Shown: positions 10,100-18,294 of the stretch, piece after piece
Numbering within the stretch: position 1 is the first letter of the stretch
How the letters are laid out: each line of letters starts with the position of its first letter
Assembly: GCA_024635655.1 (NCBI GenBank)
Contig: JAGXIL010000085.1
Span: 30,160-94,159, forward strand
Source: Gillisia sp.
GTDB taxonomy: Bacteria; Bacteroidota; Bacteroidia; Flavobacteriales; Flavobacteriaceae
Reading direction: 5' to 3'
DNA length: 64,000 nt
The notes under the pieces: generated by a model
Told to the model about the DNA's origin: nothing
Databases searched by the model: none
The model's input: only the letters and a program-made list of their open reading frames with translations
Made by a program: the position numbers and the translations under genes

Positions 10100-12208
10100 T
10101 TAGGAAATGTAATTCCAGATGTTTTTATGTATCCCCAGTTGCTGATAGGTATAGGCTACGGTCTTGTTTTTTTCCATTGTTATTCCGGGATCTTCAGTAA
10201 GTAGTAATTTGGCGTGGTATCGGGCGGTTTTTAGTAGCTGATTGTCCTTTACAATATCTGCGATCTTGAGGTTTAGCACCCCACTTTGCTGGGTTCCCAT
10301 CAGGTCTCCGGGTCCTCTTAGCTTTAAGTCCACTTCAGCAAGTTCAAAGCCGTCACTGGTGCTAACCATAGTTTCTAACCTGGTTTTGGCATCCTGGGAG
10401 AGTTTGTGGCTGGTCATGAGGATGCAATAACTTTGTTCAGCGCCACGGCCCACGCGGCCACGGAGCTGGTGTAACTGGGAAAGGCCAAACCGCTCTGCAC
10501 TTTCTATGATCATCACACTGGCGTTGGGTACATTTACGCCTACTTCTATAACTGTGGTGGCAACCATGATATTAGTTTCACCTTTGACAAATCGTTCCAT
10601 TTCTATATCCTTATCGGCATGTTTCATCTGCCCGTGCAGGATCGAGATCTGGTATTCAGGCATGGGAAATTCTCTTGCAATACTTTCATAGCCATCCATA
10701 AGATCCTTATAATCCATGGTTGCCGATTCCTGGATCAACGGATATACGATATAAATTTGCCTTCCCTTTTTAATTTCGTCTCGAATAAATTTGAACACTT
10801 TTAACCTGTTGCTGTCGTACCTGTGAACCGTTTTTATTTCCTGTCTTCCGGGAGGTAATTCATCGATCACGGAAACATCCAGATCGCCGTATAAACTCAT
10901 GGCTAAAGTTCGCGGAATAGGGGTGGCGGTCATCACCAAAATGTGCGGCGGTAAATTATTTTTCTGCCATAATTTTGACCGTTGTTCTACTCCAAAACGA
11001 TGCTGCTCATCGATGATGGCAAGGCCCAAATTCTTGAATTTCACCTTGTCCTCAAGCAGCGCATGAGTGCCAATTAAGATGTCTATTTCGCCTTTTTCCA
11101 ATTTTTCGTGCAGCTCCCGTCTCTTTGAAGCTTTGGTTGAGCCAGTTAATATAAAAATACTGGTATTCAGTTCTTTACATATTTCAACAAGTCCATTGTA
11201 GTGCTGTACTGACAAAATTTCAGTCGGAGCCATTAAGCAGGCCTGGAAACCGTTGTCAAGTGCGATGAGCATTGACATTAGCGCCACTATGGTCTTTCCT
11301 GAGCCCACATCCCCCTGTAAAAGCCGATTCATCTGTGCGCCGCTTCCCAGATCGGCGCGAATTTCTTTGATCACCCGCTTCTGCGCCCCGGTCAATTCGA
11401 AGGGCAAATGCTCCTGATAAAACTCCCCGAAATTTTCTCCTACCTGCTCAAAAACAAAACCTTTTATACGCTGTTTATGGATCATGTTTTTTATCAAAAG
11501 CTGAAGCTGGATGTAAAATAATTCTTCAAATTTTAACCTGATCTGTGCCCTTGATAGTAGCTCCTGACTTTTAGGAAAATGAATATTGAACATGGCTTCT
11601 GCCCGGGAAATTAATTTCAATTCTCCCTTGATATCTTCGGGTAATGTGTCGTAAAATTTTCCGCCGGTCTCGATAAAAAGTTGCTGCATCAACTTATTAA
11701 TTGCCCGATTGGTAATTCCTGCTTTTGCAAGTTTTTCAGTAGAAGGATAAACGGGTTGCATCGCGGTGCGTAGATTTTTTTCATGCTCTTCCAGCAGTTC
11801 CATTTCAGGATGTGGCATATTGAACATTCCGTTGAACCAGTTTGTTTTCCCAAAGATCACATAGGGCACATTAATTTTAATATTCTCGCGTATCCATTTC
11901 TGGCCTCGAAACCATACCAGTTCCATTTTTCCGGTATCGTCAATAAATTCGGCTACCATGCGGCTGCCCCGTTTCTGGTCAACGGTCTTAATGTTGATGA
12001 TCTTCCCTATAACCTGGACTTCAGCTGTATTTTGCTGGAGTTCCTTTATCTTGTAAAACCGGGTTTTGTCAATATACCTGTTTGGGAAAAAGTTGATGAG
12101 GTCCTGGTAGGTATGAATTCCCAATTCCTTCCGGAGAAGATCGGCGCGGTTTGGCCCAACTCCTTTTAGATAGTCAATAGGAGTTTGCAGCAGGTTGTTA
12201 GAATTCAT
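10100..12208 (-). CDS. recG: ATP-dependent DNA helicase RecG
   Basis: 702 residues, normal for RecG. The N-terminal wedge/OB region (about 1-250) begins with PIDYLKGVGPNRADLLRKELGI, a helix-hairpin-like start typical of RecG, with an OB fold (AEVQVIGKIINI). The helicase core follows: Walker A GDVGSGKT, the DEQH box in IIDEQHRFGVEQR, TATPIPRTLAM, and motif VI HQLRGRVGRG. The C-terminal part has ELAEVDLKLRGPGDLMGTQQSG. RecG remodels stalled replication forks and branched DNA in the cytoplasm. It is transcribed divergently from the M1 peptidase gene and appears monocistronic. Confidence 0.97.
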   Translation of the reverse strand: MNSNNLLQTPIDYLKGVGPNRADLLRKELGIHTYQDLINFFPNRYIDKTRFYKIKELQQNTAEVQVIGKIINIKTVDQKRGSRMVAEFIDDTGKMELVWFRGQKWIRENIKINVPYVIFGKTNWFNGMFNMPHPEMELLEEHEKNLRTAMQPVYPSTEKLAKAGITNRAINKLMQQLFIETGGKFYDTLPEDIKGELKLISRAEAMFNIHFPKSQELLSRAQIRLKFEELFYIQLQLLIKNMIHKQRIKGFVFEQVGENFGEFYQEHLPFELTGAQKRVIKEIRADLGSGAQMNRLLQGDVGSGKTIVALMSMLIALDNGFQACLMAPTEILSVQHYNGLVEICKELNTSIFILTGSTKASKRRELHEKLEKGEIDILIGTHALLEDKVKFKNLGLAIIDEQHRFGVEQRSKLWQKNNLPPHILVMTATPIPRTLAMSLYGDLDVSVIDELPPGRQEIKTVHRYDSNRLKVFKFIRDEIKKGRQIYIVYPLIQESATMDYKDLMDGYESIAREFPMPEYQISILHGQMKHADKDIEMERFVKGETNIMVATTVIEVGVNVPNASVMIIESAERFGLSQLHQLRGRVGRGAEQSYCILMTSHKLSQDAKTRLETMVSTSDGFELAEVDLKLRGPGDLMGTQQSGVLNLKIADIVKDNQLLKTARYHAKLLLTEDPGITMEKNKTVAYTYQQLGIHKNIWNYIS

Positions 12209-12321
12209 TGAACGAAGATATAAAAATCCCTTTTTTTAACATTACATCCTTCGCATATAAAATTGTAAAGGGATCAGAATTTGCGCTTTCCTCTTTCTGT
12301 TTTCCTGTCATTGCACGGTTA

Positions 12322-12354
12322 TTGACTATTATTAATCCCGATTTTGTAATTTTA
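12322..12354 (+). promoter_or_regulatory. Promoter of the M1 peptidase gene
   Basis: TTG at 12322-12324 and TAATTTTA at 12347-12354 match the -33 TTG and -7 TAnnTTTG elements (last base differs) with a 22-base spacer, 23 bases before the ATG. Confidence 0.45.
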
Positions 12355-12376
12355 CTTTTTATCGACTAAATTTTTT

Positions 12377-14479
12377 ATGCAACACAAATTCCTGTTATTC
12401 CTTTTTTTATTTTCTTTAACCGGATTCAGCCAGACAGCTCCTGACTTAGATCAATTGTCAAAAGTTGATTTTAAAACTGTGCAGGCCAGTATAAGTATTT
12501 TTCCTTCCGATAGTATGGTTGAAGGGGAGATGAATTTCAGCTTTGAGGTGCTTCAGCAAACAGATTCAGTATATATTGATGCTAAGAACATGCAATTTGA
12601 TAATGTTCTTCTGAATGGGGATGAGATCACTTTTTCAAATGATACAAAGAGGTTATGGTTGATCCATGACTTCCAACCTTCCGAAGAAAATCAGCTTTCC
12701 CTGAATTTTACCACAAAACCGGAACAGACGATGTATTTCATCAATTGGGATATTCCGGCTGAGATCGATGCCCCACGACAGGTATGGACGCAGGGGCAGG
12801 GTAAGTATACTTCGCATTGGCTGCCGAGTTTTGATGACGTGAGGGAAAAAGCAGTCTTTCAACTTACCATTAACTTTAATACAGGATATGATGTGGTCGC
12901 AAACGGAACGCTGCTGCAAAAGACTGCGGTCAATGATTCGCTGGTGGCATGGAGTTACGCAATGGAAAAGCCAATGAGTAGCTACCTGGTGGCTGTGGCT
13001 GCAGGGAGATTTGAAAAGGAAGAATTGAAAACAACCTCCGGAATTCCGGTTTCTTTATATTATGAGCCTAAGGACAGCCTTAAGGTTGAACCAACCTACA
13101 GGTATACCAAAGAAATATTTGATTTTCTTGAAGCTGAAATTGGAGTGCCTTATCCCTGGGAAAATTACAGACAGGTTCCTGTGCAGGATTTTCTCTACGC
13201 AGGTATGGAAAATACTGAAACCACTCTTTTTGCCAATTCCCTCGTAGTAGATTCTGTGGGCTACTATGACCGAAATTATGTGAGCGTAAATGCCCACGAA
13301 CTGGCGCATCAATGGTTTGGGAATTACGTCACGGCCGAAAATAGTGAACACCATTGGTTGCAGGAAGGTTTTGCAACCTATTATGCTTTGCTGGCTGAAA
13401 AAGAAATATTTGGGGAAGATCATTACTACTGGAAATTATTCCAGTCTGCCGAAGAGCTGAAGGCTTTAAGTGATAGTGGAAAGGGAGAACCTCTTTTAAA
13501 AGCTAATGCAAGCTCCCTTACCTATTATCAGAAAGGGGCGTGGGCATTGCATATATTAAAAGAGAAAGTGGGGGAATTGGTCTTTAATGATGCTGTTTCC
13601 AATTATCTTTTGAAAAATGCTTATCAAAGTGTTTCCACTGATGATTTTCTTGCTGAAGTGGAAGAGTCGTACGGAAGATTTTTAGGAGAATTCAGGACGG
13701 ACTGGTTGGAACAATCGGCGTTTCAGGGGAGTGAGGCTCTTGAATCCTTAAAAGAATCAGAATTCTTAAGGAACTATATGAAAATAGCTGCTTTGCGGGA
13801 AGTTCCGTTAGAGAGCAAAAGGGAATTGCTGGAGGAAGCGCTGACAATCCCGGTAAATGATTATATAGGGCAGGAAGCTGTTTATCAACTGGCAGGTGAG
13901 CCGGCAATTGGTCTTTATAAAAAGGCATTTGAAAGCAATAATCTTTATACAAGACAAGCTATTGCTTCAAGTCTGGACAGTATTCCGGTAGAGATGAAAG
14001 CTAATTTCATCACACTGCTGGGTGACGAATCCTATCTTACTGTTGAAAATGCCCTTTTGAAATTATGGCTGCAATTTCCGAAAGAGACAAAACGCTGGCT
14101 GGATAAAATGAAAGGGATTGAAGGGTTTTCCAATAAAAATGTGGAAATGTTATGGCTGGTCATCAACCTGGTCACTCCGGTGGAAAACCGTGTAAAGATA
14201 CAGGAGTATTATGAGCAGCTTTCCTCATATACCCGGGAATTTCGGCCCTTTGAAGTAAGACAAAACGCTTTTGGTTATTTATACCAGATTAACGCCTTTA
14301 GCGACCAGAACCTAATTGATCTTATCAAAGCCGGACAACATCACAACACAAGGTTCCGGGATTTTTCACGGGCCTTACTGAGTGATCTACTTCAAAAAGA
14401 AGAATACAGCCAGCGATTTATCGTTTTAAAAACTGACCTGGAAGAGAAAGATCTGAATTTTTTAAATGCACGTTCTTGA
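12377..14479 (+). CDS. Secreted M1-family metallopeptidase (aminopeptidase)
   Basis: 700 residues with a signal peptide (MQHKFLLFLFLFSLTGFSQ). An N-terminal beta-sandwich domain (about 25-215) precedes the gluzincin catalytic domain. The exopeptidase motif is GMENT (276-280). The zinc site HELAH has H307 and H311 with catalytic E308, and the third ligand is E330 in LQEGFATYY. A helical HEAT-like C-terminal region (about 450-700) completes the M1 form. It should remove N-terminal residues from peptides in the periplasm or outside. The sequence around GMENT is intact, so the enzyme is expected to be active. Monocistronic, with its own promoter; a second, shorter M1 enzyme lies at 33703-35340. 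Confidence 0.93.
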   Translation: MQHKFLLFLFLFSLTGFSQTAPDLDQLSKVDFKTVQASISIFPSDSMVEGEMNFSFEVLQQTDSVYIDAKNMQFDNVLLNGDEITFSNDTKRLWLIHDFQPSEENQLSLNFTTKPEQTMYFINWDIPAEIDAPRQVWTQGQGKYTSHWLPSFDDVREKAVFQLTINFNTGYDVVANGTLLQKTAVNDSLVAWSYAMEKPMSSYLVAVAAGRFEKEELKTTSGIPVSLYYEPKDSLKVEPTYRYTKEIFDFLEAEIGVPYPWENYRQVPVQDFLYAGMENTETTLFANSLVVDSVGYYDRNYVSVNAHELAHQWFGNYVTAENSEHHWLQEGFATYYALLAEKEIFGEDHYYWKLFQSAEELKALSDSGKGEPLLKANASSLTYYQKGAWALHILKEKVGELVFNDAVSNYLLKNAYQSVSTDDFLAEVEESYGRFLGEFRTDWLEQSAFQGSEALESLKESEFLRNYMKIAALREVPLESKRELLEEALTIPVNDYIGQEAVYQLAGEPAIGLYKKAFESNNLYTRQAIASSLDSIPVEMKANFITLLGDESYLTVENALLKLWLQFPKETKRWLDKMKGIEGFSNKNVEMLWLVINLVTPVENRVKIQEYYEQLSSYTREFRPFEVRQNAFGYLYQINAFSDQNLIDLIKAGQHHNTRFRDFSRALLSDLLQKEEYSQRFIVLKTDLEEKDLNFLNARS

Positions 14480-14625
14480 CCAAACTAAATAATTTGATTC
14501 CGGCAGCTTAACTTACTGCCAATTCATCCTTAAATCCATTTATTTTAAAGCTGTGTTTAGAAAGCCTTAAAACATGTTGTTATTAATTTTTACTATCCAC
14601 CACGCGTATTAACAACCAATTCCCT

Positions 14626-14633
14626 TATTTTTG
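14626..14633 (+). promoter_or_regulatory. Promoter -7 element TATTTTTG for the patatin gene
   Basis: Exact match to TAnnTTTG, 83 bases before the ATG at 14717, implying a 5' leader of about 75 bases. No clear -33 TTG. Confidence 0.4.
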
Positions 14634-14716
14634 ATATAGAGAAGATGGAAATGTGGTGAAAAATAAAGCCTGAACGCCAAATTCAAGAGAAGGAATAAAA
14701 TAAACCGAATCAGAAA

Positions 14717-15640
14717 ATGCGAGCATTGGTTATATCAGGAGGTGGGAGTAAAGGGGCATTTGCCGGAGGAGTAGCTCAGTTTTTGATCCAGGAGAAAGGT
14801 AAGAAATACGATATATTTTTAGGAACTTCAACCGGAAGTCTTTTAATTCCGCATCTGGCGGCAAACAATATTCAGAAGGTATATGATATTTATACCAATG
14901 TTACCCAAAAAAAGATCTTCAGCATCAATCCTTTTATCGTAAAGAAAAAAGAAGGTCGGGAATATGTGACCATCAATTTCTTAAATATGATATGGCAGTT
15001 TCTTAAACAGAAACGCACCTTTGGGGAAAGCAAAAATTTACAGAAGGAGATCAAAAAACATTTTTCTGAACAGGACTTTCTGAAATTGCAAAGTTCGGCT
15101 ACAAATGTGGTAGTGACAGTTTCCAATCTTTCAAAGAACAGAGTTGAATATAAAGCCATAAAGGATTTTGGGTATGAAGATTTTTGCGACTGGATTTGGA
15201 TAAGCTGTAATTATATACCCTTTATGAGCCTTGCCACTAAGAATGGCTATGAATATGCCGATGGGGGGTTGGGTTGTGTGGTTCCCATACGGGAGGCCAT
15301 AAAAAGAGGTGCTAAAGAAGTTGATGCTATTATTCTGGAAGCGGAAAACATGGAGTATCACAAAGTACTGGGGAAAAATCCATTTTCCCTGATGCTCAAT
15401 CTTTTCGGATTTTTACAGGATCAGGTGGAATATCACGATGTGGTAGAGGGGAAACTAGCGGCTCTGAATAAAAAGGTGAAATTAACCACTTATTACACCC
15501 CGGTTCAACTCACTGAAAATTCCCTGGTCTTTAATAAAACGGCAATGAAGGCCTGGTGGCAACAGGGCTTTGAATATGCCCAGGAACGTGACCTGGAAGA
15601 GCGGCGCTCTGCCAAAACCTTCTGGCGAAGCTTTTTTTAA
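14717..15640 (+). CDS. Patatin-like phospholipase
   Basis: 307 residues with no signal peptide, so probably cytoplasmic. The patatin core is complete: oxyanion loop GGGSKG (8-13), nucleophile Ser38 in GTSTG, and catalytic Asp182 in the DGG motif. These three elements form the Ser-Asp dyad used to hydrolyse acyl esters of lipids. The region after residue 200 is helical and charged, without a membrane segment. Its stop codon overlaps the stop of the converging gene within a single TTAA, so the two transcripts must overlap. Substrate cannot be predicted. Confidence 0.9.
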   Translation: MRALVISGGGSKGAFAGGVAQFLIQEKGKKYDIFLGTSTGSLLIPHLAANNIQKVYDIYTNVTQKKIFSINPFIVKKKEGREYVTINFLNMIWQFLKQKRTFGESKNLQKEIKKHFSEQDFLKLQSSATNVVVTVSNLSKNRVEYKAIKDFGYEDFCDWIWISCNYIPFMSLATKNGYEYADGGLGCVVPIREAIKRGAKEVDAIILEAENMEYHKVLGKNPFSLMLNLFGFLQDQVEYHDVVEGKLAALNKKVKLTTYYTPVQLTENSLVFNKTAMKAWWQQGFEYAQERDLEERRSAKTFWRSFF

Positions 15641-16158
15641 ATGATATTCCTTACGTCTTTTTTGATATAATCCAGTGCAGCATCTGTAGGAGAAGCCTGG
15701 TCCATAAGTTTAGTCAAAAGAACTTCTCTTAGTTTATCGGCACTTTCTACCTCTTCCATTTTTCCGGCTTTTCGAATCATTCCTATGGTGGCGTTCTTAG
15801 CAGTCTTGATCACGTTCCAGCATTCTCCTGAAAGATAGATCTGCTGTGCCAAATTGTGCTCAAATTCCATATCAATGGTTTGAATGAGCTGATTTTCGTA
15901 ATCTTCTGTGTTGTTTCCCGCGGGTTTTACTCTTACCAACAGTTTCCCTAAAGAAATACGTTCCAGGAACAAGGCCATACGCTCGTAAGCCTGCAGGCGC
16001 AATGGCAAAGCAGTTTTTTGGTTTTCCTGCCTCAGGAGAAATCTCCTTCTGTTTTCCTGATCTTTAAAATGCATTTGGAAAAAATAAAAGGCGATTACTC
16101 CTACCACCAGGGCAGGTAACAGGTAAAAGAACAATTGCAAGATATTATTGTCTATCAT
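15637..16158 (-). CDS. DUF7935-type single-pass membrane protein
   Basis: 173 residues with an N-terminal transmembrane helix (about residues 7-27, LQLFFYLLPALVVGVIAFYF) and a soluble, mostly helical remainder. The sequence LPLRLQAYERMALFLERI and the ending DAALDYIKKDVRNII are recurrent in a protein family I know only from Bacteroidota and believe is listed as DUF7935. The function is unknown. Orientation would place the soluble part in the cytoplasm. It shares the TTAA stop overlap with the patatin gene. The family number is from memory and not certain. Confidence 0.7.
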   Translation of the reverse strand: MIDNNILQLFFYLLPALVVGVIAFYFFQMHFKDQENRRRFLLRQENQKTALPLRLQAYERMALFLERISLGKLLVRVKPAGNNTEDYENQLIQTIDMEFEHNLAQQIYLSGECWNVIKTAKNATIGMIRKAGKMEEVESADKLREVLLTKLMDQASPTDAALDYIKKDVRNII

Positions 16159-16174
16159 AGTTAACTATTATGAC

Positions 16175-16200
16175 TCACGCCGGAAAGGCTTCCGGCGTGA
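16175..16200 (-). terminator. Hairpin downstream of the amidohydrolase gene
   Basis: TCACGCCGGAA (16175-16185) and TTCCGGCGTGA (16190-16200) form a perfect GC-rich 11-bp stem with a 4-base loop. The T-tract is poor on both strands, so it could also act as an mRNA 3'-end stabiliser. Confidence 0.6.
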
Positions 16201-16241
16201 ATTATTGTAATTTTCGGTAAAGTTACTATTTCCTTCAGGAA

Positions 16242-17570
16242 TTACTGAGAATTCGGTAAAACTTCCGGTTTTTGGTTTAAATAATCCAGTGCCAGTTGTG
16301 ACATTACTTTCACTCCCAGCAACATTCCGCTTTCATCAATAAAAAAGTCGGGGGTATGATGTGGAGCTGCTTCTTTGGTTCCGGCCGGTTGTCCTCCTAA
16401 AAAGAAAAAGAACCCCGGGATCTCTTCCTGGAAGAAAGAAAAGTCTTCACCTCCCGTAGTGGCTTTCATAAGTTCAACTTTTTCTTTTCCTGCAATTCCT
16501 TCCAAAGTTGGAAGCATTTGCGCGGTAAGTGCAACATCGTTGAAGGTAATAGAAGTGTTATTTCGAACCTCCAGGGTAGCAGTACCCCCATAAGCTTCAG
16601 CGATAGCAGGAATCATCTCCCCCATTCTTCGCAGAACCATTTCCTTCATATCAGGGTCCAGAGTTCTTACTGTTCCCACCATTTCTGCTGTTTCCGGAAT
16701 AATATTAAACCTTGTGCCGCTTGTGATCTTTCCAACTGTAATAACCGCCGGGGCGTCAACAAGTTTGGCTTCCCTGCTAATGATGGTTTGCAGACCATCA
16801 ATGATCTTGGCCGAAATCAGGATAGGATCAACTCCGCTCCACGGCGCCGAACCATGAGAACCTTTACCCTGAACATTGATTACAAACTCCTCTACCGCGG
16901 CCATGATTCCTTCAGGTTTGTAACGAATAGTTCCCACAGGTGTACTGGAATTGATGTGTAAACCAAAAATGGCATCAACATCAGGGTTTTTAAGCACTCC
17001 TTCTTTAATCATTAAAAAAGCCCCACCTTCTTCCCCGGCAGGAGGCCCTTCTTCAGCAGGTTGGAAGATGAATTTTATGGTTCCATTGATCTTATCCTTA
17101 TTTTGAGACATGATCTCAGCAACACCCATTAAAATAGCGGTATGCGTATCATGGCCGCAGGCGTGCATTACCCCGGTGTCAACTCCCTGAAATTCTGTAG
17201 TGACTTCAGATTTGAACGGAAGGTCATTGCGTTCTGTTACCGGTAGTGCGTCTATATCGGCACGCAGGGCTACTACTTTTCCGGGATTGTTTCCTTTAAG
17301 AACTCCCACAACGCCCGTTTTTGCGACTCCTGTTTGTACTTCCATCCCAAGACCTTTAAGGTGAGCTGCGATCTTTTCGGCGGTCTTGAATTCGCGGTTG
17401 GACAGTTCCGGATATTGATGGAAATCCCTTCTCCATTCAATTACCTGTTCCTCAATAATCTCTGCGGCTGCATTGATCTCCGGGTCGATTTGTTGTGGCT
17501 GCGCAGATATAGTACCGCAAAAGAGAAATCCGAGCATGGAGGCCAGGATCCTGGATTTATTGTTTTTCAT
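16242..17570 (-). CDS. Exported M20D-family amidohydrolase
   Basis: 442 residues with a signal peptide (MKNNKSRILASMLGFLFCGTISAQ). The M20D layout follows: EWRRDFHQYPELSNREFKTAE near the start, metal-binding GVMHACGHDTHTA, the catalytic stretch QPAEEGPPAGEEGG, the lid domain with KGSHGSAPWSGVDPI, and the late HHTPDFFIDE. Members hydrolyse N-acyl amino acids or similar amides (hippurate hydrolase, IAA-amino acid hydrolase types). A signal peptide points to periplasmic activity. The gene lies 22 bases downstream of the DsrE-like gene on the same strand, so they are probably co-transcribed. Substrate not predictable. Confidence 0.92.
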   Translation of the reverse strand: MKNNKSRILASMLGFLFCGTISAQPQQIDPEINAAAEIIEEQVIEWRRDFHQYPELSNREFKTAEKIAAHLKGLGMEVQTGVAKTGVVGVLKGNNPGKVVALRADIDALPVTERNDLPFKSEVTTEFQGVDTGVMHACGHDTHTAILMGVAEIMSQNKDKINGTIKFIFQPAEEGPPAGEEGGAFLMIKEGVLKNPDVDAIFGLHINSSTPVGTIRYKPEGIMAAVEEFVINVQGKGSHGSAPWSGVDPILISAKIIDGLQTIISREAKLVDAPAVITVGKITSGTRFNIIPETAEMVGTVRTLDPDMKEMVLRRMGEMIPAIAEAYGGTATLEVRNNTSITFNDVALTAQMLPTLEGIAGKEKVELMKATTGGEDFSFFQEEIPGFFFFLGGQPAGTKEAAPHHTPDFFIDESGMLLGVKVMSQLALDYLNQKPEVLPNSQ

Positions 17571-17592
17571 ATTGCTAATTTTAATTATTCTA

Positions 17593-18141
17593 TTAAAAAC
17601 TTATTAATTGATATTCTGAATTTTGTAATTGTATTAAAGCTGTCATTGCCGATAGTGCAATTTGTGTTTGAGGGATTCTTTTTTCTTTGGTTATTCCTCT
17701 GTGCATAGGAGTTTGGCCGCATAAGATCAATTGAACCCCATTTTGATGTAAGGCTTCAAATAATTCTAAATTGGGATTATCGACCTGATAGATCTCGCGG
17801 TAATGCTCATCTTTAAGAAGGCCATGAGCGGCTTCTCCATGCACCACCACAGCAATTTCCATGGTATTCGCCGGTTTCCCCGATTCAGCATGCATATTAA
17901 TAAATCGTGCTACCGTTTCCACAAGCCGGTTCAAATGGGAAGGATCTTCCGGGGCTTCAGCAATGTCGAATACCACGCGGTACTTTTCAGAAATGGACGT
18001 GGGAAAATCCGGATCTTCTATTTTGTAAGTGGCGCCGTATTCAGGAATTACCTTTCCTTTAACCGGCTGTGCTTGTCCGTAACTTCCAGAGAAAATAAAA
18101 AAGGCAGAAAGAATGGATAGAATATGCAGGTTTTTGATCAT
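17593..18141 (-). CDS. Exported DsrE-like protein
   Basis: 182 residues with a signal peptide (MIKNLHILSILSAFFIFSGSYGQ). The mature domain matches the DsrE/DsrF-like alpha/beta fold: YRVVFDIAEAPEDP, then LNRLVETVARFINMH, EIAVVVHGEAAHGLL, and GVQLILCGQTPMHRGI with a conserved cysteine in LCGQT. Cytoplasmic relatives carry sulfur on that cysteine; in exported flavobacterial versions the role is unknown. First gene of a likely two-gene unit with the M20D amidohydrolase. Confidence 0.82.
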   Translation of the reverse strand: MIKNLHILSILSAFFIFSGSYGQAQPVKGKVIPEYGATYKIEDPDFPTSISEKYRVVFDIAEAPEDPSHLNRLVETVARFINMHAESGKPANTMEIAVVVHGEAAHGLLKDEHYREIYQVDNPNLELFEALHQNGVQLILCGQTPMHRGITKEKRIPQTQIALSAMTALIQLQNSEYQLISF

Positions 18142-18294
18142 AGTTTCGTAAAGCTGAACGCACAGACCCTAAATATATTTAAAATAACAACGTGAGCATA
18201 CTGCAGACTTAATTTGTTTACAAGTAACAGGGTTTTAGATTTTATCCTAAGCCAATTTTTGGTTAAATTCACGGCATAAAAGAAAGCAGGAACT

